From Aquila chrysaetos chrysaetos (Eukaryota; Chordata; Aves; Accipitriformes; Accipitridae): DNA of 64,000 nt. The position numbers and the translations under genes were made by a program. Positions 1-10,400 of this stretch are shown here, piece after piece; positions within the stretch are counted from its first letter, which is position 1; each line of letters begins with the position of its first letter. The notes beneath the pieces are model-generated. The model worked only from the letters and a program-made list of their open reading frames with translations, did no database searches and was not told the DNA's origin. The stretch covers positions 1,302,001 through 1,366,000 of the forward strand of contig NC_044019.1 of NCBI RefSeq assembly GCF_900496995.4, in the 5' to 3' direction.

Positions 1-130
1 CCATTAACAACACAGAAATGTATTTATATCACTCTGAAGAACATTTATGTAAAATCAGAAAACACAAAAATTATTGCAGTCCTCATCTCCCTGGTAACCT
101 GACCAATGAACCCACTGCTGTTTTCTGCAG

Positions 131-1861
131 GAGAATATAGTCCCTAATCCTCTTGCTAAAGAAGAACTGAACTTTTTGGCCAGGCTGCTGGGAGGTCTGG
201 AGATCAAGGAACCCGGGGGCAGTGAGACAGGATTTCGACTGAATTTGTTCACAACCGACGAGGAGGAAGAGTATGCTCAAGTCCTTCTTGGTTGGGGTTT
301 GTGCTGTAGTGCCATGTGGACAGCCCTGGAGACAAAAGCTGGCCCTTAACAGCGTTAGGGACAGAATAGCAAGGTTTTTAGCATTTTGTTATTCTGGTCC
401 AGATGGTCCCCACAGGAACAAAAGAGGAGCAGTTTCCCTGGCTTGACCTTTTTATTACAGCTGTCAGCAAGAACAGCCATTTCCCTTCCTGGTGTCTCCT
501 GTGATGCACAGCCTTGCATTCCCTCCACATGACACTGGCGGTCAGCAGCAGGTGACAATCTGTGCTTAGTTCTGTCCCATGGAACAGAGACATCCCTTCA
601 GCCCTTTTAGCTCTCCTCTCCCCCAAATACATCTACATATTTCAGAGGCAAGAATATAACTGATGGAGGTGATGAGCCTGAGAGGCTTGAACACTGTAGC
701 CCCCTCCTGGCAGGGAGTACAAGGGTAACAAGACTTTTTGTTACGCAATTTCTGCAGAATGATTTTACCTGCTTTTAATCTTAACTAGAGAGATATTCCT
801 GCTGTTCTACACTTAGCATAAAAAATCCAAGACAGGGAAAAGTCTCCAAACTGGGGTCAATACCTTAATTTGCCTAGTAGGAATAGCGACGTTGTCCAAA
901 CTTCGTGCCTACAGGAGCCTCGTGGAATCTGATTTTTATAATTTACTTGTATGTCTTCATGAGATTAAGCACTCTTTTCATGTTTTTTATCAAGACACGC
1001 TGCATTGACTAGACCAGAGGAGTTATCTTACAAGGTTATCAACATAGAAGCCACGCAGGTACGTACAGTGTGTTTCAGACCTTTGATTCTCATCATTCTG
1101 CCTTGCTAAGAACCGCGTTTCACCCAGAGTAGTAACTTTAAAAATACTTTTTTTTTTCCTATGTCAGTTAAGCTCATAAGTAGTGGCAGTATTTTCTGCC
1201 AAGCCTGTGGATTTGGTGACTATTTAATAGGAGAACTTGAAACCTGACAAACGGTAGAGCAAGTTTTTAGCTGCATAGGATGCAGAACTGTTACTGGATC
1301 ATTTGTCTGCTTGCGGTTACAGCCTAAAGCCTGCAGCCCGTTTTAAAGAGGCTCGCGGGTGTCAGCAGGTGCTGGGGCAAGTCCCAGTCCCTCCAATACA
1401 CCCCAGCAAAGGCCCGCCTTAGCAGGCGGTAGGGCAGATCCCAGTCCCCCAGTACACCCCAGCAAAGGCCCGTGCTAGCAGGCGCTGGGGCGCATCCCAG
1501 TCCGCCCAGCAGACCCCAGCGAAGGCCCGCGTTAGCAGGCGCTGGGGCACGTCCCAGTCCGCCCAGTACACCCCAGCAAAGGCCCGCCTTAGCAGGCGCT
1601 GGGGCGCATCCCAGTCCGCCCAGCAGACCCCAGCGAAGGCCCGCGTTAGCAGGCGCTGGGGCACGTCCCAGTCCGCCCAGCAGACCCCAGCGAAGGCCCG
1701 CGTACGCAGGCAGGCGCGCTGAGGCGCGGTGTCTCTCCCCGCAGGAGCCGGGGCGGCGGGCGGAGCTCTCCCGCATCCTGGGGGAGCTGGAGGTGGCGGA
1801 TCCGCGCCCGGCGAGCTCCGGGAAGGGCGAGGACCTGCTGGCGCTGATGGACGGGCTCTGA
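131..1861 (+). CDS. OSCP1: OSCP1 (organic solute carrier partner 1), C-terminal part, three exons
   Basis: Partial gene; the upstream exons lie left of the window. Coding exons are 131-270, 995-1058 and 1745-1861 (stop TGA 1859-1861). The first exon encodes ENIVPNPLAKEELNFLARLL and runs on to an acidic DEEEE stretch. It ends in phase 2 at donor GTATGC, and the next exon restores the frame as HAALTRPEELSYKVINIEA. The last exon ends GEDLLALMDGL. Reading frames join exactly across both introns, and the peptides match my memory of the OSCP1 (NOR1) C-terminus. The family has been linked to organic solute transport and to cilia, but its biochemical role is unclear. The last intron carries a minisatellite that ends about 30 bp before the acceptor. 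I see no canonical poly(A) signal after the stop codon before LSM10. Identity is confident; the donor at 271 is slightly weak but is the only one that keeps the frame. Confidence 0.88.
271..994 (+). other. OSCP1: OSCP1 intron
   Basis: Intron between OSCP1 exons 131-270 and 995-1058. I see no gene, RNA or mobile element in it. Short open frames on the minus strand carry no recognisable protein. Confidence 0.7.
1371..1711. repeat. 57-bp minisatellite, six tandem copies, in the last OSCP1 intron
   Basis: Copies begin at 1371, 1428, 1484, 1541, 1598 and 1655, each 57 bp except the second (56 bp). All carry the core GCTGGGGC...CCCAG...CCCCAGC...GGCCCG...AGCAGGC. Copies 3 and 5 appear identical and 4 and 6 nearly so, which suggests expansion as 114-bp pairs. 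Because 57 is a multiple of three, long false open frames run through the array on the minus strand, giving a 19-residue peptide repeat. The array ends about 30 bp before the acceptor of the last OSCP1 exon, so copy-number change could affect splicing. Confidence 0.93.
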
Positions 1862-2451
1862 GCGGCGCGAACGGCGGGGGCGGGCCGGGGCGGGCGGCGG
1901 GGCGCAGTGCGCACGCGGGGCCGCCCCTTCCTGCCGCCGGGGCGGGCGGGCGAGCGAGCGCGGGCGGGCGGGCGGGTGAGTGAGTGTGCAAGGGGAGGGG
2001 CGGCCCCGGCGCACGCCCGAGCCTGGGCGGGGTGCGTGTGCAAGGGGAGGAGCGGCGCGGGCGAGCGCGAGTGTGCAAGGGGAGGAGGCAGGCAGCGCAC
2101 GTGCAGAGCGCGAGGGGGCGGGGGGGGGAGTGTGCAAGGGCGGGAGGAGCGTTTGTCTGTGCGTGCAAGGGGCGGCACGTGGAGAACGCGAGTGACTGCT
2201 GGGAGAGGGGCGGTGTGCGAGCGAGCGTGCAAGGGGAGCAGGCGGTGAGGACCCCGGCGTGCTGGGCCGGGGAGGGGGGGGCACGTGGAGAATGTGAATC
2301 ACTTGGGAGAGGGGCGGCGCGCAGGTGAGCGTGCAAGGGGTGGTACGTACGCGTACGAGCGTGCAAGGTGAGGAGGGTGGGTTTCCCCGGCGGCGCGGAG
2401 GCGGGCGCCCAGCCGGGGCGCAGCACGGCGTCTCCCTCTTCCCCGCCGCAG
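1862..2451 (+). promoter_or_regulatory. OSCP1 3' flank and GC-rich LSM10 promoter/first-exon region
   Basis: CpG-dense stretch between the OSCP1 stop codon and the splice acceptor (CCGCCGCAG, ending 2451) just upstream of the LSM10 ATG. LSM10 normally has a noncoding first exon, so its transcription start should lie here. Possible donors are GG|GTGAGT after 1975, CAG|GTGAGC after 2324 and AAG|GTGAGG after 2367. I see no AATAAA or ATTAAA for OSCP1, so the OSCP1 3' UTR and the LSM10 promoter or first exon probably overlap. The exact start site is not determinable here. Confidence 0.6.
1986..2373 (+). repeat. Dispersed array of eight GTGCAAGGGG-like decamers
   Basis: Copies start at about 1986, 2038, 2073, 2132, 2163, 2227, 2331 and 2361, with uneven spacing of 30-104 bp. 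They are often preceded by GCGAG or GTGAG. The last copy reads GTGCAAGGTGAGG, which is a near-consensus 5' splice site (AAG|GTGAGG); the others have GGGG or GGGC in place of GGTG. Several other GTGAG motifs lie in the array. The spacing is too irregular for a simple satellite. Confidence 0.75.
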
Positions 2452-2458
2452 CCGCGCG

Positions 2459-2830
2459 ATGGACGTCAGCCACTCCGTCAAGGAGCGCACCATCGCCGAG
2501 AACAGCCTGGTCATCCTGCTGCAGGGCCTGCACGGCCGCGTCACCACCGTGGACCTCCGCGACGAGAGCACGGCCACGGGGCGCGTCACCAACGTGGACG
2601 CCTTCATGAACATGCGGCTGGCCGAGGTGACCTTCACGGACAGGCAGGGCACGGTGTCCCGCCTGGACGAGCTCTTTGTGACCGGCAGGAATGTCCGCTA
2701 CGTCCACATCCCCGACGAGGTGGACATCAGGGCCACCATCGAGCGGCAGCTGCAGGCCATCCACAGGGTCCGCTACTTCGGGGGCCGCGACAAGGGCAGG
2801 AAGGAGTTCCCTCGTGCCAAGCACAAGTGA
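2459..2830 (+). CDS. LSM10: LSM10, U7 snRNP Sm-like protein
   Basis: Complete 123-residue protein in one coding exon; the length equals that of the human protein as I recall it. LSM10 and LSM11 replace SmD1 and SmD2 in the U7 snRNP ring, which directs 3' cleavage of replication-dependent histone pre-mRNAs in the nucleus. The Sm1 motif spans about residues 16-54 ([17 protein letters not shown]... VDAFMNMRL) and Sm2 about residues 70-85 ([17 protein letters not shown]). The C-terminal tail has IHRVRYFGG and a basic end. The start ATG follows a splice acceptor ending at 2451, leaving seven noncoding bases in this exon. It lies 597 bp downstream of the OSCP1 stop codon on the same strand. Codon use is strongly GC-rich, like the surrounding CpG island. 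Confidence 0.97.
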   Translation: MDVSHSVKERTIAENSLVILLQGLHGRVTTVDLRDESTATGRVTNVDAFMNMRLAEVTFTDRQGTVSRLDELFVTGRNVRYVHIPDEVDIRATIERQLQAIHRVRYFGGRDKGRKEFPRAKHK

Positions 2831-3010
2831 GGCCGCGGCAGGGCTGGGATGGAGCTGCCCCTTTGACCGGACTGCCAGCCACCTCCGCACTTCACCCCGG
2901 ACTTCTCGCCCAGGGACTCGCAGCTCTGGTGCTCCCCTGGCCGGTGCCGGTGGGGTAGCACAGTTAATTTTTTTTGTAATGAATAACCCTGCTTAAAAGG
3001 GTCTGTGATC
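2831..3010 (+). other. LSM10: LSM10 3' UTR and probable 3' end
   Basis: Short 3' UTR. No perfect AATAAA is present. The best candidate is the AT-rich stretch near 2965-3000, which holds a variant hexamer (GAATAA/AATAAC, about 2981). The end is inferred, not proven. Confidence 0.4.
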
Positions 3011-3989
3011 TCTCAGCTCATTTCTTGTTCTGTTGGTGGCTACTCGTGTCCCTCCTCCAATGGCCAAACAAAGCCCTTTTGGCCAAAGTCGCAGCCTGGG
3101 GTTGTTGCTCGGCCGCAGCCGCCTGCAGCCTTCCTGCTGCCCACAGCTTTGCCTTCCCCTGCCGGCATCACTGCCCGCAGGAGCTGGAGACGCTGCTCCC
3201 GAGCTGGGGAGGGGGTTGGTCGTGGTCTGTCCTCTCGGCTTCCTGCTAGACAGCCGCCATTCTGAAAGTGTTTTAACGGGAGGAGGGTGGGACGAACGTC
3301 TGTCTGGAGCGGAGCAGGGCTGAGCTCGCAGGCAAAGGGGCAGCACTGTCTGCCTGGAAAAGCGCGAAGGTGCTTTGCCCAGGACACAGGGAATGCTGCT
3401 GCTGCTGCTGCCGGCTCCTCCGCTTCCCCGCTCCTCTGTCACCCTTCGCCCAAAGCTCTGCGGCAACTTCCTCAGCCCACTGCGCCGTCAACAGATGACT
3501 TCACCCTGTTTCCACAGGGATCCCTTTGTTACCCAGCGCCATCCAGGCTCCTCTGAGATGGATCTCGGTGGCTCTCCCCCCCAGCGCATGCCGTGGGCAG
3601 AGCTCTGGGCCTGGGCGCCTCGCTGGAGCGGTCAGCGGCCCTGGGGCAGACCCCGAGGACCGAAGACCCCCTCGGGTGAAGACGGGGGATTTTTAAGAGC
3701 TCACCTGTAAGAAACTGCACGCGAATAGGGACCGCGTGTCCCTGCCACAGCCGGGGGCGGGCTGGGGACGACTCCAGCGGCGGGAGCGGCTCGTGGCGCG
3801 GTTTGCGTGGGCGTCGGGCAGGCTGCTCGGGTGGGAGGGTTTGGCGGAGGTGCCGCGGGCTTGCTTCCCACTGGGGAGAGGAGTCGGGGGGGGGGCTGGA
3901 GCCTGCAGAACGGCTGCCTGGTGCCCCCGGCCAGGGCCTGGCTGCTGGGAGCGGGGCCGGGTGTCGCGGGTGGCTCAGGGGCACGGCGG
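3011..3989. other. LSM10-STK40 intergenic region
   Basis: GC-rich spacer without a supported gene. It contains a short CTG run near 3393-3411. Several open frames on both strands show no family resemblance and follow from high GC content. Confidence 0.55.
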
Positions 3990-4472
3990 CCTGTGATGGC
4001 GGCGCTCTGCGGGCGGCCTTCGCCCGGGAAAGCACCCGCCTCTCCGCCAATCACGGCGCGTTCGAATCTCCCGCGTGCCCACCAACCCCTTTGGCGTCCA
4101 GCGGCCGCCAGAGCGGGAGCCAATCGGCGGAGGGACTCATCCCTCCGCAGCCAATCAGCCTTCGCTTCTTGCCTCCCTCTCGTCTCCGCGCCTCAACCCG
4201 TCAAAGTCTTCCCCTACAGGCCCCCGGGCTCTCCCCCAATCGCAGCCGGCGCTGGCTCAGCCGGCCAATCAGCGCCGCCCCTTCCCCGCGGCCCCGCCGC
4301 CATCTCTGCGGCGGCCGCCAGGAGGCGGGATGGTGGCGGGAGGGGGGGGAGGCGGTGGCGCGTGCGTCACTTCCGTTGTCAGGTGGCCGTCCGCCGCGGA
4401 GCGGAGCGGAGGCCGCGGCCGGGCGTGGGGCTGCGGGAGGCGCCGGCGGCCGCGCCGGCCCCGGGGCCATGG
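3990..4472 (+). promoter_or_regulatory. STK40: STK40 CpG-island promoter with five CCAAT boxes
   Basis: CpG-rich block ending at a strong donor (GG|GTGAGC after 4472). CCAAT boxes on the plus strand start at 4047, 4120, 4151, 4236 and 4265, several in the form CCAATCAG or CCAATCGG, which is typical of NF-Y sites. A GCGTCACTTCCG motif near 4364-4376 combines a CRE-like half site with an ETS-like site. There is no TATA box. The start site probably lies downstream of the last CCAAT box, about 4320-4400. Assignment to STK40 rests on position and on the exon 1 donor. Confidence 0.75.
4380..4472 (+). other. STK40: STK40 exon 1 (5' UTR, possibly with an upstream start codon)
   Basis: Predicted first exon; the left edge is approximate. 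It ends GGGGCCATGG|GTGAGC. An ATG at 4469-4471 in a good Kozak context lies four bases before the donor. Joined to the acceptor at 14198 it reads ATG GAG CCA AGG and then the usual ATG of STK40, in frame, adding four residues (MEPR). With the acceptor two bases later the frame would be lost. Confidence 0.55.
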
Positions 4473-7400
4473 GTGAGCGGGGAACGGGCATGGGGAGGGT
4501 GAGCCGGGTCCCGGGGCCGGTCCCGCTGTGTGACGGGGTGGGCGGGGAGGCGCCGCCAGCCCCAGCCCCAGCCCCGTCGCTGTGGGGACCGCGGCCGGGC
4601 CGGGCCGGCGGAGCCCGCCCGCTGCCCGCAGCCCGGGAGGGGGCCCGGCCGAGGCCTCGGGAGAGCCGGTGGCCCGGGACCGCCGTGGGGGCCTGCGGGG
4701 CGAGCTCCGGCCGCTCCGGGGAGCCTTCCCCAGGGGTCGGCCCGGCCGGCCGGTGTGCTGCCGGTGCAGCGGCCGCTCACCCGCGAAGGGTGGGATTTTG
4801 CGTATCGCGGCAAAAAAAGGGTTTAAAAAATCACTTTGTAAAACTGCTTTGTCGTTTTCTTCCCCGCTGACAGCGCTGGTGGGGATTTGGGCTTTGTTGA
4901 CAGCGTAGCTATTTTTGCGGCGCGCTGGCAGGTTCAGGGCTTGCTGAGGGAGCAAACAGCTTGTGTTTGGTGCTGATTTCGCTTTCAGTCTGAGCAGGGA
5001 TTTCTTAATTTAGTAGTTTCGGACCTCTGTTCTGAGGAGGAGTCTCGTGTGTCTCAGCGGTGAGTAGTTGAAGGTTGTACCTCTAAGTGAGAATGAGTAA
5101 GACCATAAAGTATTACAGCTGGAGCTAGTTACAGAAACCTGTCCTGTCCTCCCTGTGCGAGCTCGCCTGAAGAAGAGAAGGAGGCATGCTGTGGGATTTC
5201 CTGCATTTAGAACCTGTTTCTGTTACCTGTTGGCTCTGGCTGTGGCCTTTGGGAGCTTCGCTGCCACAATACGTGAGAGCGCTAAAGGTCTTGCCTGTTC
5301 CTGTTGGAGGGAGCCTGTGGCACAGCGGCTTTGTGTCACTGCTTTTCTCCCTGACACGAGGTGTTTTGGGCTCGTCTTGGGCTCGTCTTATTCCTGGCCA
5401 ACTGCTCTCTCCTCCTGCCATGGCCGTGGATGTGAATGTGCTGCACTGGTGTTGATAATTCAGTTCTTTGCTAGTTTAGAGTCTTAACGTGTAGGCTTAA
5501 CATACACGGCTATGTATAGGTGTGCTAGGCATCTTGGGCTCTAGTCTCAGGCTGTAATCCTATGTCTAGAGGGAGGCAGAGAGCTCGGAGCAGAGGCCAG
5601 TGCCCGGTGTGGTGGGGCTGAGCTGCAGGACAACAGGCTCCCTTTGGGGCATAAGGGACATGAGTTGGGTGCAGATGGAGGGTGGTTGGGTTCGCGGGGT
5701 GCCTGCAGCCCAGGTGGGGTGTAACTTGAGGGATGGGGCAGAGTAAGGCTTACCTGCTGGCAAACGGCTCCGGTCGGGATGCAGGACGTGTTTCCCCGGT
5801 GCTGGAGTGTTTGTGCTACGTCCTTTTATTGTTTCTCTGTGGCATCCGTGCTGATGGTTTGGTCACATAATCGCATTACTTAAAAGCACTGTCATGTTCA
5901 GCTGCTTTTTATCCTCAGGATATTACAGAATCGTCTCCTTTTGAAACCACACAGAGGAAAGCCTTGTAGGCACTTAGCTGCTGTTTGATTAAGGGCAACC
6001 CTATTGATTTTGCCTGAACTGCCCACTGTGCTTAGCCTAAATAAGGGATGTGTTTTCTGTCTGCAGAGACTCGGTAGTGCTTTGGACTTCTACAGCATGC
6101 GCCTCACTTGTGCCTGGGAGCTCTCCAGCTGGGAGCTCTTGCTAGACCAGAGGAGGCTCCAGGCCCATTGTAATTTTCTATGTGACACAGTCTTTTTTTG
6201 TTAGTTGGGTACATGTTTGTGAACTTATGGTGTCTGTCAGTGTGCTTTCATGATACAAATGATAGTAACATTAGCATGGCAGTATATGTAGATAACTTCA
6301 ATATATATCTATCTAGTTAGAGCTCGATGAGTAGATTATCGTTAAAAGCAGCAACCACACCTCACTGTAACAAAAGTGTCAGCACGTGTGTGAGTCATGT
6401 GATAATCTTTGTGCGCATGAGGAAAGTCCTGCTGCAGTGGATTTATGGAAAATCAAGTGTACATAGTAACATAAGTTATAAACAAAAAGTAAAATATCGT
6501 AATACAATACGCATCTCACCTGACGGTAATTGTAAGGGTTATGACTGCCTGACTTCACGGGAGCAGCCCAAGGTCAGGAACTCGTGCACTGGGGTCTGTG
6601 CTGGGAGAGCGATGCAGTCTTAGGTGCTGTCGGAGTGCTGCAGTTGGATTTCCAGGCTCTTCTGCACCGTGCCCTGCTGTAGGTGCCCCTGCCGTGAGGA
6701 TGTTGGGCTGGAGCACAGCTTTTTCCTGGTGGATGTGGCTTGTGCTTCAGTGTGAAAGGGTTAAGCTGAAGTTGATGTTTATGTAACCAAACAGGGAACT
6801 CCCAGAGATGAGTCCTTGGCTATCGCATGTGTTGATGCATCAGAAGGGTTTAAAGAAAGCCCAGCTTGTTGCTTGCTTGCACTGTAATTACGTTGCTGGA
6901 ACCCTGTGTTTCAGAGTTTCCCTGGCTGCCTGGGGGGGCCAGGAAGGAATTTGCTTTCCCTGATGTATAACTTGGCCTGTGGAAGCCTTTTTTGTCCCTG
7001 AGAAGTTGGAGATTGGCCACAGCTAGATGAGGCAAGATGTGGGATGTAGGTGACGTGTACTGGGGTCCCTTTTAGCACTATGGCCTCTGAAGCGCTAGCT
7101 GTGCCTTGCTCGCATACCTGGGATTAAACTAATTGGCAAGTTTGGCTGAGGAGGAGGTTTTCTAGTGGGTTGCTAGTTCAGCAGGGGCTGCCGGAGGTGT
7201 TCATGTCTCCCAGCTTGCGAAGCACAGCTCGCTCGGTGAGCTCGTACTTCACCAGGTGCCTTCCAGCAGTATGGGGCTGCACCGGCACCTCAGGATTCTT
7301 CCTTCTGCTTTGGTCAGAGAAACTCTGCGTCTGGTTTTGAGCGAACTTGTCACTTAGGGAAGAAGCTTGAATAAGTCTTCGCACATTTCCAAGAAATCTC

Positions 7401-10400
7401 TGAGTCAGGGCTCCTCTGTTTTTGGAGAAGACTTCCCTTCCCGGAAGGGCTCGCACAGCGGTACATGGGTTGCATTGGTGGCTCTGAGTCATCTGATGGG
7501 CTTTTTTTTTTTTTTTTTTATTATTACTTCTCTTACAGAACGGTTAAACTTCCAAAGCCTTTGGTAAAGTTAATGTTCCTGTATAGTGAATATACCACAG
7601 TGCTTTGCAGAGGGAGGGGAGTTTACCCCGGCTGTCCCTGCACCTGCCTGCAGCAGCAGCTCCTCCTTCCCGCACGCCTGCTTTGCTTGGGACCTGCCCG
7701 GCAAACGTTCCCTGTAATCCCCCAGCTAGTGACTCCTCCGCAGGCCTGACTGATCTGAACTCCGCCTGTTCTCAGGGAAGCTTTTCCAATGGGAATCAAG
7801 CCTCTGTCCCTGGGAGCACTGATGACTCGGGTCTGAGCTGTCCCTAGCTGGGTTTGCCTGGGGAAGGCATGTGGCAATGCTCCGGGATTGCCGCTTCTCG
7901 GAGCGATACCGACCTGCTTGTTCCCGTGCTGGGAAGCCAGACCATACTCGAGGTTTTACTCATTTAATGTCAGCATTCATGTAGGTTTTTAGGTCATGTC
8001 CAACATTGCTTCTCATGAGCTGGAATTTGCCATGAGCTGGGCTTAAATGCGAACTTTGGTTAATCATCACTGATAGATACTTCCCAGTGTGTTATTTAGG
8101 TGATAAAAGGTGCAGCCTGATGCTGCTTATTTGAATCAATTTTTTTTAGCTTCATTTTTGCAAAAGCTGAGTCCTGCGCTGGCTGAGAGGAGAGGGGACA
8201 GGGTGAGTGAGACAAAAATGTTTGGTCCGAGTCTCCAGCTTCATCCCAAGTGCTGCACCATTTGGCTCCCAGAAGAGAAATGCTGCTGCATTGGGTGGCA
8301 GGTCTTCTCCTGTCTGGGGTGGGAGATGGATAATTCACGAGTACGGAGCAATACGGTGCTTCCCTGGGCGGTGAGCGCCCGGCGGGCCCGGCTGCAGCGC
8401 CGCCTTTCCACCATGGAGGTTTCGAGCTCGATGACGAAGCCCGCGGGGAGCAGTGATTCATTTGTCCTGTGCGCACGCCCGAGTCGGCAGCCTGGCAGCC
8501 CTGCCTGCGACTCCCGCGCAGCCCTGTCTTGTTTCCACCTGCAGCGTTTCCAGGTCAGGAGCAACGGGCGGTGCTGGCAGCGCGGTGAGCGGGAGCAGCC
8601 GCAGCACAGCTCCTTCGTCTGCCTGGGAGCTGCTCCAGCGGCACCTGGGCTCCCAGAGGCAGGTTTCCTTTACTGGTATGAGCTCCTTGCTGAAGGAGCT
8701 TGTCCTCAATAGCCCTGAACTTCCAGCAGATGCTGGTGGGCTCTGTCATCTGCTGCTGGTTCCCAGCTGCCAGCTCATCCCGTTGCCTTAGTTGCGGAGA
8801 TCAGCTCGCTTGTAGCAGTGGGGTAGGACACCTTTGGGGTTGCCAGTCATCAGACTAGAAGGTGTAAACACCAACTAACTCATTTTGTCCACTTGTTGCA
8901 AGATAAAGCAACAGAAAGCATCACAGAGGTTGTATCAGCTGCTCCAGTGTCTTAACTAGTTTCTGTGCTGCTGAGTAATCCTGTTAACGCCCCAAAGGTA
9001 CTTTTTTTTTTTTTTCCCCTGCTCCAGCTATTAGCTGTGGCTGCTGGACTGCAGGACCTGCTTGTTCTTTAATCTGAGATGAAAAGGTCAGTTTCCTCCT
9101 CTCTTGTTTTTCTTTGTTATGCTAGGCACTGGAACATGATGTAGTAATTTGTGAATTAGACAATTTCCTTAAGCTACGTAATTAAAAGATGCTACATCTA
9201 GGTCTCCAAATTATTTGATTAATAATTCTATTAAAGTCATAGTTAGCACAGTAAAAAGCTTTAGACACCTCTCCAGTAAGATGTTTGATACATTGCATGC
9301 ACCACATTAAAATCGTCAAGTAATGAATTTTTGTGCTAGACTTGTAACTTCATTGTCTGTGTGAGAGAAACCATTTTTGTTACAGATGGTGGGACAGGGA
9401 GCGGGGGTGGTTTGACTCACTTTGTACACTTTGGGTTTTGTGGAGGGGGCGGTGAATCTACCACATCAATATCTAACGGTCCTGTCCCTAGGATGGAGTG
9501 TTTTAAGGGATAAATGGTTTTGTCCTGGTTCTTTGAAGAAATGTTGGATGCTCTCTCTTGAGACTGATCCTGCTGATGTTAAAATGATTTCTTTTTTTTT
9601 TTTCAGTCTTAAGAATTGGAAACTCCCGGCTGTCTGTGGGGCTGCCTGTAGACAGAGGCGTTGTTGCGGGGGCTGGGGGGATGCTCTTTGCCCTTATGAG
9701 GCTCACCACCTCTTGTGCAAACATTCTAAATTTTCAGCTTTGGGCTATTTTAAATCTCAGCTGTGCTGCAGCGTGAGCAGTTTGTGTGTGGGACTCCACT
9801 TACTGCTTATTTGCCCTCTGCTCATTGTGTGTGAGGAGGAAATCCTTGTGCGATGCAGTAATTCCCCTCTTGCGTGCTCTGAGCAAGCCTGTCCTGGGAA
9901 GGCTTAGCTGCTCTGGTGGCACTAGCAGCAGCACATGAAGAAGCTGCTTGTTTGCTCTTTGAACATGTTAGGCAGAGGAGCAGTGACGCTGCCAGTGTCC
10001 CTCTGGCTGAGCTGGGCTGGTGGGGCTCCTGCGGCCAGCATGTGTCCAGGGGCCGGTTGTGCCTGCAGCGAGGCTAGGGATGCTCCGGGGCCCGCGGGCG
10101 GGATGGCAGATGGCTTCAGCCCATGTGGCTTGTGAGATGGGACCCCCGTCTCGCGATGGGTCCCGCTCCGGGTCTGGGTGTTAAGGGCTGCTGTGGCCTC
10201 ATGTTTCCTCTTACAGCTGCAGAGTCATTTTAAGCCATCCAGTTTATTATGGCTTTTGTCTAAAACTTATTTAAAGCTTATTGTTCCAGGATATAGTTCA
10301 GCTGTTGGTGTCTGAGCAATGCCAGCTTTGTGTTGTGAGTACTTCTAGCAGTGAAGCCCCTTGAAATCAGAGCTTTTTATCAGCCCAGCGCAAGCCGAGA

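Noticed and set aside
1419-2890. Long minus-strand open frames of 300-400 codons opposite OSCP1 and LSM10
   Set aside because: They run through the 57-bp minisatellite (a multiple of three) and the CpG island, where stop codons are rare. The translations are Pro/Arg/Ala-rich with no family resemblance and overlap real exons.
8373-8460. Possible alternative CpG promoter or first exon in STK40 intron 1 (CCACCATGGAGG)
   Set aside because: The GC-rich patch is short, the frame from the ATG does not lead to a donor that keeps frame with STK40, and there is no supporting motif array.
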